Assembly: GCF_000422385.1 (NCBI RefSeq)
Contig: NZ_AULR01000005.1
Location: forward strand, 62,001-126,000
Origin: Microbacterium indicum DSM 19969
GTDB taxonomy: Bacteria > Actinomycetota > Actinomycetes > Actinomycetales > Microbacteriaceae
DNA length: 64,000 bases
Reading direction: 5' to 3'
Shown here: in pieces, positions 8,310 through 16,705 of the stretch
How the letters are laid out: the number at the start of each line of letters is the position of its first letter
How positions within the stretch are numbered: position 1 is the first letter of the stretch
Notes under the pieces: generated by a model
What the model was told of the DNA's origin: nothing
Seen by the model: only the letters and a program-made list of their open reading frames with translations
The model's database searches: none
Program-made: the position numbers and the translations under genes

Positions 8310-9284
8310 TCAGGGGCGCAACAGGATCTTGCCCACGCGGCCGGCGGTGTCGCTCGCCGCGGCCGCCTCGCGCGCCTCGTCGAACGAGAAGATCCGCTCC
8401 ACGGGCAGGCGCACCTCGCCGCCGCCGACGCGCCGGAACAGCTCGCCGAAGAGCTCGGCGCGCTTCTCGGGCGCGAGCTCGCGGCTGACGCGGGATCCCC
8501 AGAACCCGCGCACCGAGATGCCGCGGAAGATCACGTCGGCCGCCGTGACCGCGAGATCGGCCGAACCCATCGATCCGAACACGACGACCGATCCGTCGTC
8601 GCCGAGGACCGAGATGAGGTCGGCCGTCCCCGCGCCGCCGACCGAGTCGACGGCCGTCACGGGGCGGTCGTCGCCGAGGATCGCGAAGGCCTCGTCGCGC
8701 CAGCCCTCGTGCTCGGTCGAGACGACGCGGTCGATGCTCGCCTCCGCGAGCTCGGCGACCGCCGCGTCGCGGCGCACGAGGCCCAGGACGTTGACGCCGC
8801 GCGCCCGCGCGAACTGGGCGACGAGGCGGCCGACGGCGCCGTTGGCCGTGTTCTGCACGATCCACTGGCCGGGCTCGACGGCGAGCGAGTCGAGCAGCGC
8901 GAGGGCGCTGAACGGCATCGAGACGAGCTGCGCCGCCGTCTCGTCGTCGACGCCGTCGGGCACGGGGATCATGCCGGCCGCCGGCGCGACGAAGTGCTCG
9001 GCCCAGACGCCGAAAGTCGACCCCGTGACGCGCTGGCCTACGCTGAGGTTCTCGACGCCCTCGCCGAGCGCGTCGACGACCCCGACGGCCTCGGTGCCCG
9101 ACTGCGCGGGAAGCTCGGGCTTGAATCCGTAGGTGCCGCGGATCGTCCAGAGGTCGTGGTTGTGGATCGGCGACAGGATCGTGCGGACGCGCACCTGCCC
9201 GGGGCCGGGCTCGGGGGTAGGGATCTCCTGGACCCGGAGGACGTCGGTCGCCTCTCCGAACGTCTCGTGGACGAGTGCGCGCAT
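8310..9284 (-). CDS. Medium-chain dehydrogenase/reductase, quinone-oxidoreductase type
   Basis: From the ATG at 9284 the protein is 324 residues. It has the MDR layout: an N-terminal GroES-like domain (TPEPGPGQVRVRTILSPIHNHD, then QSGTEAVGVVDALGEG), followed by a nucleotide-binding domain with NTANGAVGRLVAQFARARG (about residues 140-158). These enzymes reduce quinones or activated alkenes with NAD(P)H. The structural-zinc cysteine cluster of alcohol dehydrogenases is absent, which favours a zinc-free QOR/enoyl-reductase-like enzyme; the substrate cannot be deduced. The longer open frame upstream is high-GC read-through. It ends upstream of the ribosomal protein operon and lies downstream of the zinc island on the same strand. 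Confidence 0.85.
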   Translation of the reverse strand: MRALVHETFGEATDVLRVQEIPTPEPGPGQVRVRTILSPIHNHDLWTIRGTYGFKPELPAQSGTEAVGVVDALGEGVENLSVGQRVTGSTFGVWAEHFVAPAAGMIPVPDGVDDETAAQLVSMPFSALALLDSLAVEPGQWIVQNTANGAVGRLVAQFARARGVNVLGLVRRDAAVAELAEASIDRVVSTEHEGWRDEAFAILGDDRPVTAVDSVGGAGTADLISVLGDDGSVVVFGSMGSADLAVTAADVIFRGISVRGFWGSRVSRELAPEKRAELFGELFRRVGGGEVRLPVERIFSFDEAREAAAASDTAGRVGKILLRP

Positions 9285-9351
9285 TGCAGTGCCTTTCTGT
9301 GGACGGATGCTCCGACTGTTCAACAGGCGTCCTGCTGGATTCATTCCCCGC

Positions 9352-10755
9352 TCACCACGGGCCGACCTCGCACCAGCTCGAGTCGAAGCCCGGGACCACC
9401 TGGATCTCGTCGCCCGTCGCGATGTCGACGATCCGCGTCTCGACGGTCTCGGGCATCGCCTGGTGCCCGCCGTCGTAGCGGTTCCCGACGATGTCCGGGG
9501 CGACGACGACGGCGGCGTACTGCGCGCTCGGCGAGGCGCACACCTGGAGCAGCGCGTCGCTCTCGGCGACGGTCGCGACGTCGAGCTGCGAGCCGCCAGG
9601 CAGCGCCTCGACGATGCGGGTCTCGCGGGGGACATTCCCGTCCATCACGCCGTAGGCGCGCAGCGTCCCGCCGTCGGCCGTCGGGATCAGCTCGTTGAGC
9701 AGCCAGACCCCGTCGTGGTCGACGTCGGCGAGGGGCGTCGTGTCGCCCGTCTCGAGGTCGAGGCCCACGATGCCCTGGTCGGCGGTCTCGACGATCGCGG
9801 TGTAGGTCGACCGCGCGATGCCCGCGATCGCCGAGCCGAGGCCGAAGCTCGAGGGATCCCCTCCCGCCTGGTCGACGAGGGTCAGGTCGCCGTCGAAGTC
9901 GTTGAGGAGCAGCGACGAGGTCTCGGGCACGAAGCGCCACGCGTTGATGCTCGGGGCCGAGCCCGCGACCTCGACGGGCGCGGGATCCGCCGACCCGCCC
10001 CATGCCGCGCGCAGCTCGCCCGTGTACAGAACGCTGTTGCGCCCCGAGGTCTCGGTCAGCTCGTCGTCGGTGTAGACGAAGCCGTACAGCTGGCCCTTCT
10101 CGGACACCTGCAGGCCCGCGATCGTCCCCTCCCCGGGCAGCGCGACGTCGCGCGCCTCGCCCGTCGCGCGGTCGACGACCGTCAGCCCGTCGCCCGTCGA
10201 CACCGCGAGGAAGCCGCTCGTCGCGCGGAAGTCGTCGATCGTCGGCGCCTCGTAGACGACGTCCTCCGCGTCCGACCCCACGGTGCGGCTCGCGATGCGG
10301 TCGTCGCCGTCTGCGCTCCGCTCGAGCACCAGGTAGCCCGCGGCCGGCGTCGTGAAGCTCGTCGTGAGCGTCGACGACGGGCCGCCCCCGAGCCCCGTGG
10401 CGCCCGAGACCGTGACGGTGTAGGTCGTCCCCGCGTCGAGGGCGGCGGGGAAGCGGACCCCGACGGTGCGGCCCGACGCGTCGATCGTGTGCTCGGTCTC
10501 GGGTTCGACCGTGACCTGCGCGTCGGCGACGTCCGCGAGCGCCTCGTTGGCGGTGAGGATCACGCGCGACCCCGACTCGGCGATCGCCGACGCCGGGTCG
10601 ACCTGGACCTGCGTGACGCGCGGCCCCTGCGTGAGGCTCACGCCCGCCCCGACGCCGCCGATCACCGCGAGGACGCTGATGACCGCGGCGAGCGCGACCG
10701 AGAAGCCGCGCCGCCTGCGCGCCGTGCGCCGCGAGCGCCGCGTGTCAGTACTCAT
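9352..10755 (-). CDS. Exported propeller-like protein, last gene of the zinc operon
   Basis: The 467-residue protein has an arginine-rich N-terminus and one membrane helix (about residues 18-42). An Ig-like segment of the SbsA/bacterial Ig type follows (about 45-135, YTVTVSGATGLGGGPSSTLT). After that come repeated short beta units with VVDRATGE, GLDLETGDTT and IVDIATGDE, typical of beta-propeller blades. I do not recognise a named family. Its ATG overlaps the end of the YcgQ-like gene by 11 bases, so it belongs to the same transcript as znuA-C-B-zur. A periplasmic zinc chaperone of propeller fold (AztD) is known in other zinc ABC systems, but no His-rich metal site is visible here, so that role is only a guess. 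Confidence 0.75.
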   Translation of the reverse strand: MSTDTRRSRRTARRRRGFSVALAAVISVLAVIGGVGAGVSLTQGPRVTQVQVDPASAIAESGSRVILTANEALADVADAQVTVEPETEHTIDASGRTVGVRFPAALDAGTTYTVTVSGATGLGGGPSSTLTTSFTTPAAGYLVLERSADGDDRIASRTVGSDAEDVVYEAPTIDDFRATSGFLAVSTGDGLTVVDRATGEARDVALPGEGTIAGLQVSEKGQLYGFVYTDDELTETSGRNSVLYTGELRAAWGGSADPAPVEVAGSAPSINAWRFVPETSSLLLNDFDGDLTLVDQAGGDPSSFGLGSAIAGIARSTYTAIVETADQGIVGLDLETGDTTPLADVDHDGVWLLNELIPTADGGTLRAYGVMDGNVPRETRIVEALPGGSQLDVATVAESDALLQVCASPSAQYAAVVVAPDIVGNRYDGGHQAMPETVETRIVDIATGDEIQVVPGFDSSWCEVGPW

Positions 10756-11479
10756 ACGGATCCTCGGGCTCGTCGATCGCCGTGAGGGTCGCGGCGTCGA
10801 TCACGAGCGATCCCGCGGCGTCGGTCCCGACCTGGCCCGCGATCTCGACCCACTGGCCGGTCTCGAGGTCCGACCCCTCCTCCCCCGCGATCGGGAGGTT
10901 CGCGGGCTGCGCGTCGATGACGCAGTGCGTGATGACGAGGCGGCTGAGGTCGATGGAGCCGTCGGACCCCGGGGTCACGAAGCCCGTGAGCGTGATCGGG
11001 GCGCCGAGGTAGCGATCGGGGTTCGTCGCCGTCGCGAAGACCGCGGCCCAGTCGCCGACGCCGAAGTCGGACGTGTCGACCTCGCCGAGCTCGACGTCGT
11101 CGGCCCCCGCGAAGAGGGGCGGCGTTCCCGTGTCGCGGTCCATCGCGACCTCGGCCGAGAGCGTCGCGGGAGGGAGGGCGACGGCCGCCGCGGCCACGAT
11201 CGAGGCGACGACGCCGCCCGCGACGGCGGCCGCGGCGCCGACCCGCGACGGGGATCCGTGTTCGTGCCCGTGATCGTGCTCGTGCTCCTCACGGAGCGGC
11301 AGGAGGAACGACGCGATCGATCCCGCGAGCAGCAGGACCGCCATGCCGCAGGCGAACCACGCCTGGCCGGGGTTGATGTAGAGCTGCAGGCGGCCCGTCG
11401 CCGTGAGCGCGACCGTCAGAGCCGCGAGGAGCGAGGCGATGCCGACGCCGAGCCAGCGGTTCCACGCACTAGAGGACAA
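10745..11479 (-). CDS. YcgQ/TIGR03943-family membrane protein
   Basis: The 244-residue protein has two N-terminal membrane helices (about residues 10-32 and 40-62) and then a His-rich stretch EEHEHDHGHEHG. A third hydrophobic segment follows, then a C-terminal exported domain with ITLTGFVTPG and LVITHCVIDAQPANLPI, which match the TIGR03943/DUF1980 family (B. subtilis YcgQ). Family members nearly always sit beside a COG0701 permease, as here: the start overlaps the permease stop by 11 bases. Comparative genomics in the literature links this pair to zinc homeostasis; its biochemical role is unknown. The histidine cluster supports metal handling. It is part of the znuA-led operon. Confidence 0.82.
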   Translation of the reverse strand: MSSSAWNRWLGVGIASLLAALTVALTATGRLQLYINPGQAWFACGMAVLLLAGSIASFLLPLREEHEHDHGHEHGSPSRVGAAAAVAGGVVASIVAAAAVALPPATLSAEVAMDRDTGTPPLFAGADDVELGEVDTSDFGVGDWAAVFATATNPDRYLGAPITLTGFVTPGSDGSIDLSRLVITHCVIDAQPANLPIAGEEGSDLETGQWVEIAGQVGTDAAGSLVIDAATLTAIDEPEDPYEY

Positions 11480-12512
11480 GGTTCATCACCGTCCCGAGCG
11501 CGAAGGCGAAGAGCGCGACGACCGCCGAGATCCCCGCGATGACGCGCGTCGTGAACGTCGTGCGGAGGAGGGCGATCATCTTGACGTCGATGAGCGGGCC
11601 GACGACGAGGAACGCGACGAGCGAGCCCGTCGTGAAGGTCGACGCGAACGAGAGCGCGAAGAAGGAGTCGACGTTCGAGCAGAGCGCGACCGTGACGGCG
11701 AGGAGCATCATCGCGACGACCGAGAGCACGGGGTTCGACCCGATCGCGACGAGGACGCTGCGCGGGATCACGACCTGCACGGCGCCCGCGATCGCCGATC
11801 CGATGACGAGGGCCGGCATGACCGCGCGCAGCTCGATGACGAACTGGGCGAGGCTGCGGCGGAACCGGGATCCCCCGGCCTCGGCCGTGTCCTCGCACGC
11901 GAGGCGGAAGCGCTCCGTCAGGAGCGCCTGCGGGTCGGGGTGGCGGCTGTAGACCCAGCCGATCAGGAGGGCGACGGCGTAGCCGCCCGCGACGCGGGCG
12001 ACGAGGATCCCACCGGACCACCCGAACGCCTGGTGCGTCGTGATGATGACGATGGGGTTCACGATCGGCGCCGCGACGAGGAACGCGAGCGTGTCGGCCG
12101 GCGTGAGCCCGCGCATCATGAGCCCCCGCGCGAAGGGCACGTTGCCGCACTCGCACACCGGGATGAGCATGCCGAGCGCCGCGAGCACGAGGCGGCGCGG
12201 CCACGCCCGCCGCGGGAGGACCCGCTCGACCCACGCGGCCGGGACCCACACCTGGATCGCGATCGCGAGGATCACGCCGAGGCCGACGAACGGCAGCGAC
12301 TCGATGAGGACGCTGAGGGTCAGGGTCAGGCCGTCCTGCACCCGCGTCGGCAGCGTCGCGTCGAACGCGGGCGCGAGGAGCAGGTTGACGGCGAAGATCA
12401 GCGCCGCGAACAGGACGCCGGCGCCGAGCGCCAGGAGGGCGCGCGACGGATCCGCCGTCTCACGGCCGTTGCGGCCGATGCGGACGGATCGGGCTGCGGG
12501 GGGCGCCGCCAC
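11469..12512 (-). CDS. COG0701 (DUF318) permease, YcgR-like
   Basis: The 347-residue protein has about eight to nine membrane helices and the family hallmark PVCECGNVPFARGLMMRG (around residues 116-133), whose CxCG motif is invariant in COG0701 permeases. The motif lies next to a conserved helix with FLVAAPIVNPIVIITT. ArsP, an organoarsenical exporter, belongs to the same superfamily, but the pairing with a YcgQ-like gene and with zur-znu points to metal rather than arsenic. Direction of transport and substrate are not established. The gene starts three bases after the zur stop and overlaps the next gene by 11 bases, so it is in the zinc operon. Confidence 0.85.
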   Translation of the reverse strand: MAAPPAARSVRIGRNGRETADPSRALLALGAGVLFAALIFAVNLLLAPAFDATLPTRVQDGLTLTLSVLIESLPFVGLGVILAIAIQVWVPAAWVERVLPRRAWPRRLVLAALGMLIPVCECGNVPFARGLMMRGLTPADTLAFLVAAPIVNPIVIITTHQAFGWSGGILVARVAGGYAVALLIGWVYSRHPDPQALLTERFRLACEDTAEAGGSRFRRSLAQFVIELRAVMPALVIGSAIAGAVQVVIPRSVLVAIGSNPVLSVVAMMLLAVTVALCSNVDSFFALSFASTFTTGSLVAFLVVGPLIDVKMIALLRTTFTTRVIAGISAVVALFAFALGTVMNLVL

Positions 12513-12515
12513 GCG

Positions 12516-12917
12516 TCAGGCCGCGTCGACCTCGGCCGTGCACTGCGCGCACAGCCCGAAGATGTCGACGACGTGCTCGGCGCCCGTGAAGCCGTTCTGC
12601 GCCGCGACGTCGTGCGCCCACTGCTCGACGGCCGTCGCCTCGATCTCGACGGTGCGGCCGCAGCGACGGCAGATCAGGTGGTGATGGTGTCCCGAGGTCT
12701 TGCAGGCGCGGTAGAGCGCCTCGCCCTCGGGGCTCTGCAGGCTGTCGGCCTCGCCCGACTGCGCGAGGCCCGCGAGGGCGCGGTACACCGTCGCGAGGCC
12801 GATGCCGGTGTCGTCGCGGATGCCGGCGTGCAGGGTCTGCGCGCTCACGAAGCCGTCGGCGTGGCCGAGGGCCTCCCGAACGGCCTCCTTCTGCCACGTG
12901 TTGCGCTGTGCCGCCAT
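12516..12917 (-). CDS. zur: Fur-family regulator, probable zinc uptake regulator Zur
   Basis: From the ATG at 12917 the protein is 133 residues, normal for Fur/Zur. It has an N-terminal winged helix (RNTWQKEAVREALGHADGFVSAQTLHAGI...TVYRALAGL), then the metal-binding half with SGHHHHLICRRCGRTVEIE and a second pair IFGLCAQC, giving two CxxC structural zinc sites. The location between znuB and the YcgRQ-like pair, inside an operon that begins with a zinc-binding lipoprotein gene behind a Zur-like palindrome, argues for Zur rather than Fur, and for autoregulation. A 149-codon start is also open but would overlap znuB. It starts ten bases past the znuB stop. Confidence 0.9.
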   Translation of the reverse strand: MAAQRNTWQKEAVREALGHADGFVSAQTLHAGIRDDTGIGLATVYRALAGLAQSGEADSLQSPEGEALYRACKTSGHHHHLICRRCGRTVEIEATAVEQWAHDVAAQNGFTGAEHVVDIFGLCAQCTAEVDAA

Positions 12918-12927
12918 GGCCCCCAAA

Positions 12928-13833
12928 CTACCGCCCGGGCCTGCACGGCGCATCGTCCGCGGCATGGAGGCGCATGTGAAGCGCGCGGTCGCGGCGGGCC
13001 GCGATGATGCGGCACACGACGTAGATGAGGAACGAGATCGTCGTGATGTACGGGCTCACGGGCAGCGTCCCCGAGATCGCCAGGAGGATCCCGCCGACCG
13101 CCGAGACGAAGCCGAACACGGCGGCGAGCACGGGCACGACGACGGGGCTGTGGCTGACCCGCATCGCGGCGGCGGCCGGCGTGACGAGGAGCGCCATGAC
13201 GAGGAGGGCGCCGAGGATGTGGACCGCGGCCGCGACGATAATGCCGAGCAGCAGCATGAACACGATGCTCAGCCCGCGGACGGGAAGCCCGCGCGCCTCG
13301 GCCGCCTGCGGGTCGAGCGAATCGAAGCGCAGCGGGTTCCACACGATGACGAGGCCGACGAACACGATCGCGGCGAGGACGACGAGCCACACCGTCGAGC
13401 TGTCGCTCACGGCGACGATCTGGCCCGTGAGCAGGCTGAAGCGGTTGGCCGATCGCCCCTGGTAGAGCGACAGGAACAGGATCCCGAGGCCCAGCCCGAA
13501 GGGCATGAGGACGCCGACGATCGAGTTGCGGTCGCGGGCGCGCGACCCGAGGAGCCCGATGATCAGGGCCGCGACGATCGAACCCGCGAGCGAGCCGACG
13601 ACGACCGAGGAGCCGAGGAGCAGCGCGAGCGCCGCCCCCGCGAAGGAGAGCTCGCTGATCCCGTGCACCGCGAACGCCATGTCGCGCTGCATGATGAAGA
13701 CGCCGATGAGGCCGCCGACGATCCCGAGGGCCGCGCCCGCGATGAGCGGGTTGATCATGAGCTGGAGCAAGGCGCCGTAGTCCTGGAACGAGAACACGTC
13801 GCTCCACTCGAGGGCGGGGAGGATGCGGATCAT
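12928..13833 (-). CDS. znuB: Zinc ABC transporter permease ZnuB-like
   Basis: The 301-residue integral membrane protein has eight or nine predicted helices and the ABC-3 family pattern: GIVGGLIGVFIMQRDMAFAVHGISELSFAGAAL near residue 40 and the conserved GLPVRGLSIVFMLLLGIIVAA region in the second half. ABC-3 permeases form the membrane channel for Zn2+ or Mn2+ delivered by a cluster A-I lipoprotein. Its ATG overlaps the ATPase stop by one base (TGATG). Zinc rather than manganese is inferred from the adjoining zur and from the histidine-rich loop of the binding protein. Confidence 0.92.
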   Translation of the reverse strand: MIRILPALEWSDVFSFQDYGALLQLMINPLIAGAALGIVGGLIGVFIMQRDMAFAVHGISELSFAGAALALLLGSSVVVGSLAGSIVAALIIGLLGSRARDRNSIVGVLMPFGLGLGILFLSLYQGRSANRFSLLTGQIVAVSDSSTVWLVVLAAIVFVGLVIVWNPLRFDSLDPQAAEARGLPVRGLSIVFMLLLGIIVAAAVHILGALLVMALLVTPAAAAMRVSHSPVVVPVLAAVFGFVSAVGGILLAISGTLPVSPYITTISFLIYVVCRIIAARRDRALHMRLHAADDAPCRPGR

Positions 13834-14651
13834 CAGGCGGCTCCCGCGTCGTGCTCGTGATCGTGATGCGGGTGGTGGGGCTCGGCGTCGGGGATGCCCG
13901 CGACGAGCAGGCGGCCGGCGGCCCGGACGACCTCGACGGGCGCGCCGTAGAGGTCCGTGAGCACCTCGGTGCGCAGCACCTCGTCCGGCGTCCCGAGGCG
14001 GAAGCGCCCGCCCGCGATGTAGAGGATCCGGTCGACGACGCCGAGGATCGGGTTGATGTCGTGCGTCACGAAGAGCACGGCGGCCCCGCGGTCGCGGCGC
14101 TCCGCGTCGATGATGCTCGTCACGGCCCGCTGGTTCGCGAGGTCGAGGCTCGAGAGCGGCTCGTCGCAGAGGAGCATCTGCGGGTGGCCCGCGAGGGCCT
14201 GGCCGACCCGCAGCCGCTGCTGCTCGCCGCCCGAGAGCGAGCCGACGGGGTCGTCGGCGAAGCGCGTCGCCCCGACGCCCGCGAGCAGCTCGTCGACCCG
14301 CTCGCGGTCGCCCCGGCGCGGGAGGGGAGCCCCGAACCGGGTCCCCGTCACGCCGAGCGCGACGAGGTCGCGGGCCCGGAGGCTCGTCCCGAGCGGGAGC
14401 GGGCGCTGCTGCGGGATGTACCCGACCTCGGGGTTGCCGCGGCGCACGGGGCGGCCCGCGACGCGGATCTCCCCCGCGCTCAGCCGCTGCAGCCCGAGGA
14501 TCGAGCGCAGCAGGGTCGTCTTGCCCGAACCGGAGGGGCCGAGCACGGCCACGAACTCGCCCGGCCGGATCTCGAGGTCGAGACCCTGCCAGAGATCGCG
14601 GCCGCGCAGCCGGAGCCCCGCCCCTGTGATGCTGAGAACCGGTTCGGTCAT
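13833..14651 (-). CDS. znuC: Zinc ABC transporter ATPase ZnuC-like
   Basis: From the ATG at 14651 the product is 272 residues with all ABC motifs: Walker A GPSGSGKTT, signature LSGGEQQRLRVGQAL, Walker B MLLCDEPLSSLD, and a switch histidine in FVTHDINPI. An in-frame ATG 39 bases upstream (14690) would overlap znuA and has no ribosome binding site; the chosen ATG has GGAGG unusually close, so the start is not certain. The C-terminus ends in a histidine-rich tail (HHPHHDHEHD), seen in several zinc transport ATPases and possibly a metal sensor or buffer. It energises ZnuB, and the gene lies 28 bases after znuA. Confidence 0.9.
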   Translation of the reverse strand: MTEPVLSITGAGLRLRGRDLWQGLDLEIRPGEFVAVLGPSGSGKTTLLRSILGLQRLSAGEIRVAGRPVRRGNPEVGYIPQQRPLPLGTSLRARDLVALGVTGTRFGAPLPRRGDRERVDELLAGVGATRFADDPVGSLSGGEQQRLRVGQALAGHPQMLLCDEPLSSLDLANQRAVTSIIDAERRDRGAAVLFVTHDINPILGVVDRILYIAGGRFRLGTPDEVLRTEVLTDLYGAPVEVVRAAGRLLVAGIPDAEPHHPHHDHEHDAGAA

Positions 14652-14679
14652 GCCTCCGATTGTCTCAGGGGCGGGTGCG

Positions 14680-15669
14680 TCACTCGGCAAGGGCGTCAGC
14701 GAGGTTCTTCGCGTTGTCCTGCATCCAGCCGAAGAAGTCCTCGCCGTCCGGAAGCGTCTCGGTGAGCTCGATCACGGGCACGCCCGCCTCGTTCGCCGCG
14801 TCGATGACGGCCTCGGTCTCGGATCCGCCCGTCTGGGCGTTGGCGATCAGCACGCTGACGTCGCCGCCCGAGATCGCGTTCGTCGCGGCGAGGAGCGTCG
14901 CCGGCGCGACGTCCTGCCCCTCCTCGACGGCCTCCGAGAAGCCCTCGGTCGTGACGTCCTCGAGGCCGGCCTCCTCGGCGAAGTACGCGCCGACGGGCTC
15001 GGTGAAGAACGCGGTGTCGCCCGTGTGGTCGGCCGCGATGTCGGCGAGCGACGCCTCGAGCGCGTCGAGGTCGGACGTCACCTTCTCCGCGCCGGTCGCG
15101 ACGGCGTCCGATCCGTCGGGGTTCAGCTCGTCGAGCTCGGTCTGCACCGCCGCGACGAGGCCCTCGACCGTGTGCGGGTCGTACCAGACGTGCTCGTTGA
15201 AGCCCTCGATGTGCTCGTGGTCGTGGTCGTGCTCGTCGGCGCTCTCGTCGTCGCCGTGATCGTGCTCGTCCTCGGCCGCGTCGGCACCCGGGTAGGTGCT
15301 GTTGTAGTCGACCGCGCTGATGACGTGGTCGACGCCGGCCGAGTCGATCATCTTGTCCATGAACGAGTCGTAGCCGCCGCCGTTCATGACCACGAGGTCG
15401 GCGTCGTCGACCGTGAGCTGGTCGCGGGCCGTCGCCTCGTAGTCGTGCGGGTCGGCCGACGCCGAGCTGATCACGGGCGTGACGGTCGCCGAGTCGCCGA
15501 CGAGCTCCTGGAGGATCGACGCGTAGACGTTGGTCGAGGTGACGATCGTGAAGCCCGCGTCGCTCGCGGCGGCGTCGAAGCCGGAGTCGGCGGAGGATCC
15601 GCAGCCGGCCAGGATCAGGGCGGGCACGGCGAGGAGGGGTGCGACGATGAGCGCGCGTCGGTTCAGCAT
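14680..15669 (-). CDS. znuA: Zinc-binding lipoprotein ZnuA-like (cluster A-I SBP)
   Basis: From the ATG at 15669 the product is 329 residues with a lipobox (LILAGC, Cys23). The sequence follows the TroA/ZnuA pattern: TNVYASILQELVGDSATVTPVISSASADPHDYEAT, DADLVVMNGGGYDSFMD, then an acidic/histidine loop (DEHDHGDDESADEHDHDHEH, about residues 120-140) and HVWYDPHTV. The conserved DPHDYE and VWYDPH histidines are metal ligands in the family, and the His-rich loop is characteristic of zinc rather than manganese proteins. It captures Zn2+ outside the membrane for ZnuBC. A Zur-like palindrome lies 21 bases upstream of the ATG. Confidence 0.92.
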   Translation of the reverse strand: MLNRRALIVAPLLAVPALILAGCGSSADSGFDAAASDAGFTIVTSTNVYASILQELVGDSATVTPVISSASADPHDYEATARDQLTVDDADLVVMNGGGYDSFMDKMIDSAGVDHVISAVDYNSTYPGADAAEDEHDHGDDESADEHDHDHEHIEGFNEHVWYDPHTVEGLVAAVQTELDELNPDGSDAVATGAEKVTSDLDALEASLADIAADHTGDTAFFTEPVGAYFAEEAGLEDVTTEGFSEAVEEGQDVAPATLLAATNAISGGDVSVLIANAQTGGSETEAVIDAANEAGVPVIELTETLPDGEDFFGWMQDNAKNLADALAE

Positions 15670-15689
15670 GCGAGCGACGCTACGCCTAA

Positions 15690-15704
15690 CGAGAACCGTT
15701 ATCA
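15690..15704 (-). promoter_or_regulatory. Zur-box-like palindrome before znuA
   Basis: On the minus strand it reads TGATAACGGTTCTCG, an imperfect TGAtAA-N3-TTcTCg inverted repeat. It matches 11 of 15 positions of the palindrome at 18648-18662 and resembles published actinobacterial Zur sites (TGA-rich half sites around 3 bases). It lies 21 bases upstream of the znuA ATG, in the only gap of the minus-strand island between 9352 and 18634 that is longer than about 30 bases. Confidence 0.7.
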
Positions 15705-15730
15705 AATTCAGCGAGCGCTGTACAGAGGCC

Positions 15731-16705
15731 TCACGGATTCAGGATCCCCGAGATCTCCTCGAGCCCGTCGATCGCGGCCGTCGCGGCGGTGTCGGACGCG
15801 GTCGCCCCGCTCACGAGGTGGACGTCGCCGTCCGCGACCGCCGGAACCCCGGCCAGCGCCGCGCTCCGCAGCAGGCCGTCGAAGGGCGCGAGGCCGGCGC
15901 CCCGGAAGTCCTCGACGAGGATCACGTCGGGCGCGGCCGCGACGATCTGCTCCGGGTCGGCAGGCACGGCACCCGGACCCGCCCCGACGACGCGCCCGCC
16001 CGCCTGCTCGACGAGGTGCGACATCAGCGTTGTCTGGGGCTGGATCATCTGCTGCCCGCCGCGCGCCATGAGGAGGAGCACGGAGGGGCCGTCGCCGCCA
16101 GACGGCGCCGCCTGCTCGACGGCCGCGCGCCGCTCGTCGAAGTCGGCCAGGACCCGGGCGGCGGCGTCCTCCTCGCCGAGCGCGTCGCCGAGCACCGTCA
16201 CCGCGTCGGCGATCCCGTCGAGCGTCTGGAACTCGGCCGAGTCGAACGCGATCGTCGGGACGCCCGTCCCCTCCAGGAGCGACGCCGCGTCCTGTTCGCC
16301 GTCGTGGCGCGCCGTCATGAGGACGAGGTCGGGCTCGAGCGCGAGGATCTGCTCGGGATCCGGAGACGTGCTGGTCTCGAGGACGGTCCCGACCTGCTCC
16401 GCGAGGTCGATCCGGTTGCCCGCGCCCTCCGTCACGCTGCCCGTCGACACCGCGACCAGGCGATCGGGCCCGCCGAGCTGCAGGGCGACGTCGCCCGTCT
16501 CGGTCGAGAGCGCGACGACGCGCTGCGGCGCCTCCGAGATCTCGACCGACGCGCCCTCGACGTCGACGGTCCGCGGCCATTCCGCCGCATGAGCGGCCGT
16601 GGGCACCGGCTCGCTCGCGGGCGCCTCGGCCCCGCACGCGGCGAGGCCGAGCGCGCCGGCCAGCGCCGTTCCGACGGCGAGGATGCGGGCGGGAGTGGAT
16701 GTCAT
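15731..16705 (-). CDS. Metallophore/haem-type binding lipoprotein (FepB/BtuF family)
   Basis: The 324-residue protein has a lipobox (GLAAC, Cys24) and a cluster A-II (FhuD/FepB/BtuF) layout: PQRVVALSTETGDVALQLGG, EQILALEPDLVLMT, a long linking helix, then DPEQIVAAAPDVILVEDF and GVPAVADGDVHLV. These proteins bind siderophores, haem or cobalamin. Here the gene is the last of an operon headed by a zinc-free L36 gene behind a Zur-like site, so a zinc-metallophore (zincophore) or another zinc-related ligand is the better inference. No metallophore biosynthesis gene is in the window. Its ATG overlaps the ATPase stop as ATGA. Confidence 0.87.
   Translation of the reverse strand: MTSTPARILAVGTALAGALGLAACGAEAPASEPVPTAAHAAEWPRTVDVEGASVEISEAPQRVVALSTETGDVALQLGGPDRLVAVSTGSVTEGAGNRIDLAEQVGTVLETSTSPDPEQILALEPDLVLMTARHDGEQDAASLLEGTGVPTIAFDSAEFQTLDGIADAVTVLGDALGEEDAAARVLADFDERRAAVEQAAPSGGDGPSVLLLMARGGQQMIQPQTTLMSHLVEQAGGRVVGAGPGAVPADPEQIVAAAPDVILVEDFRGAGLAPFDGLLRSAALAGVPAVADGDVHLVSGATASDTAATAAIDGLEEISGILNP

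Noticed and set aside
11469-12512. ArsP-type arsenic exporter call for the COG0701 permease
   Set aside because: It sits between zur and a YcgQ-like gene in a zinc operon, with no ars genes around.
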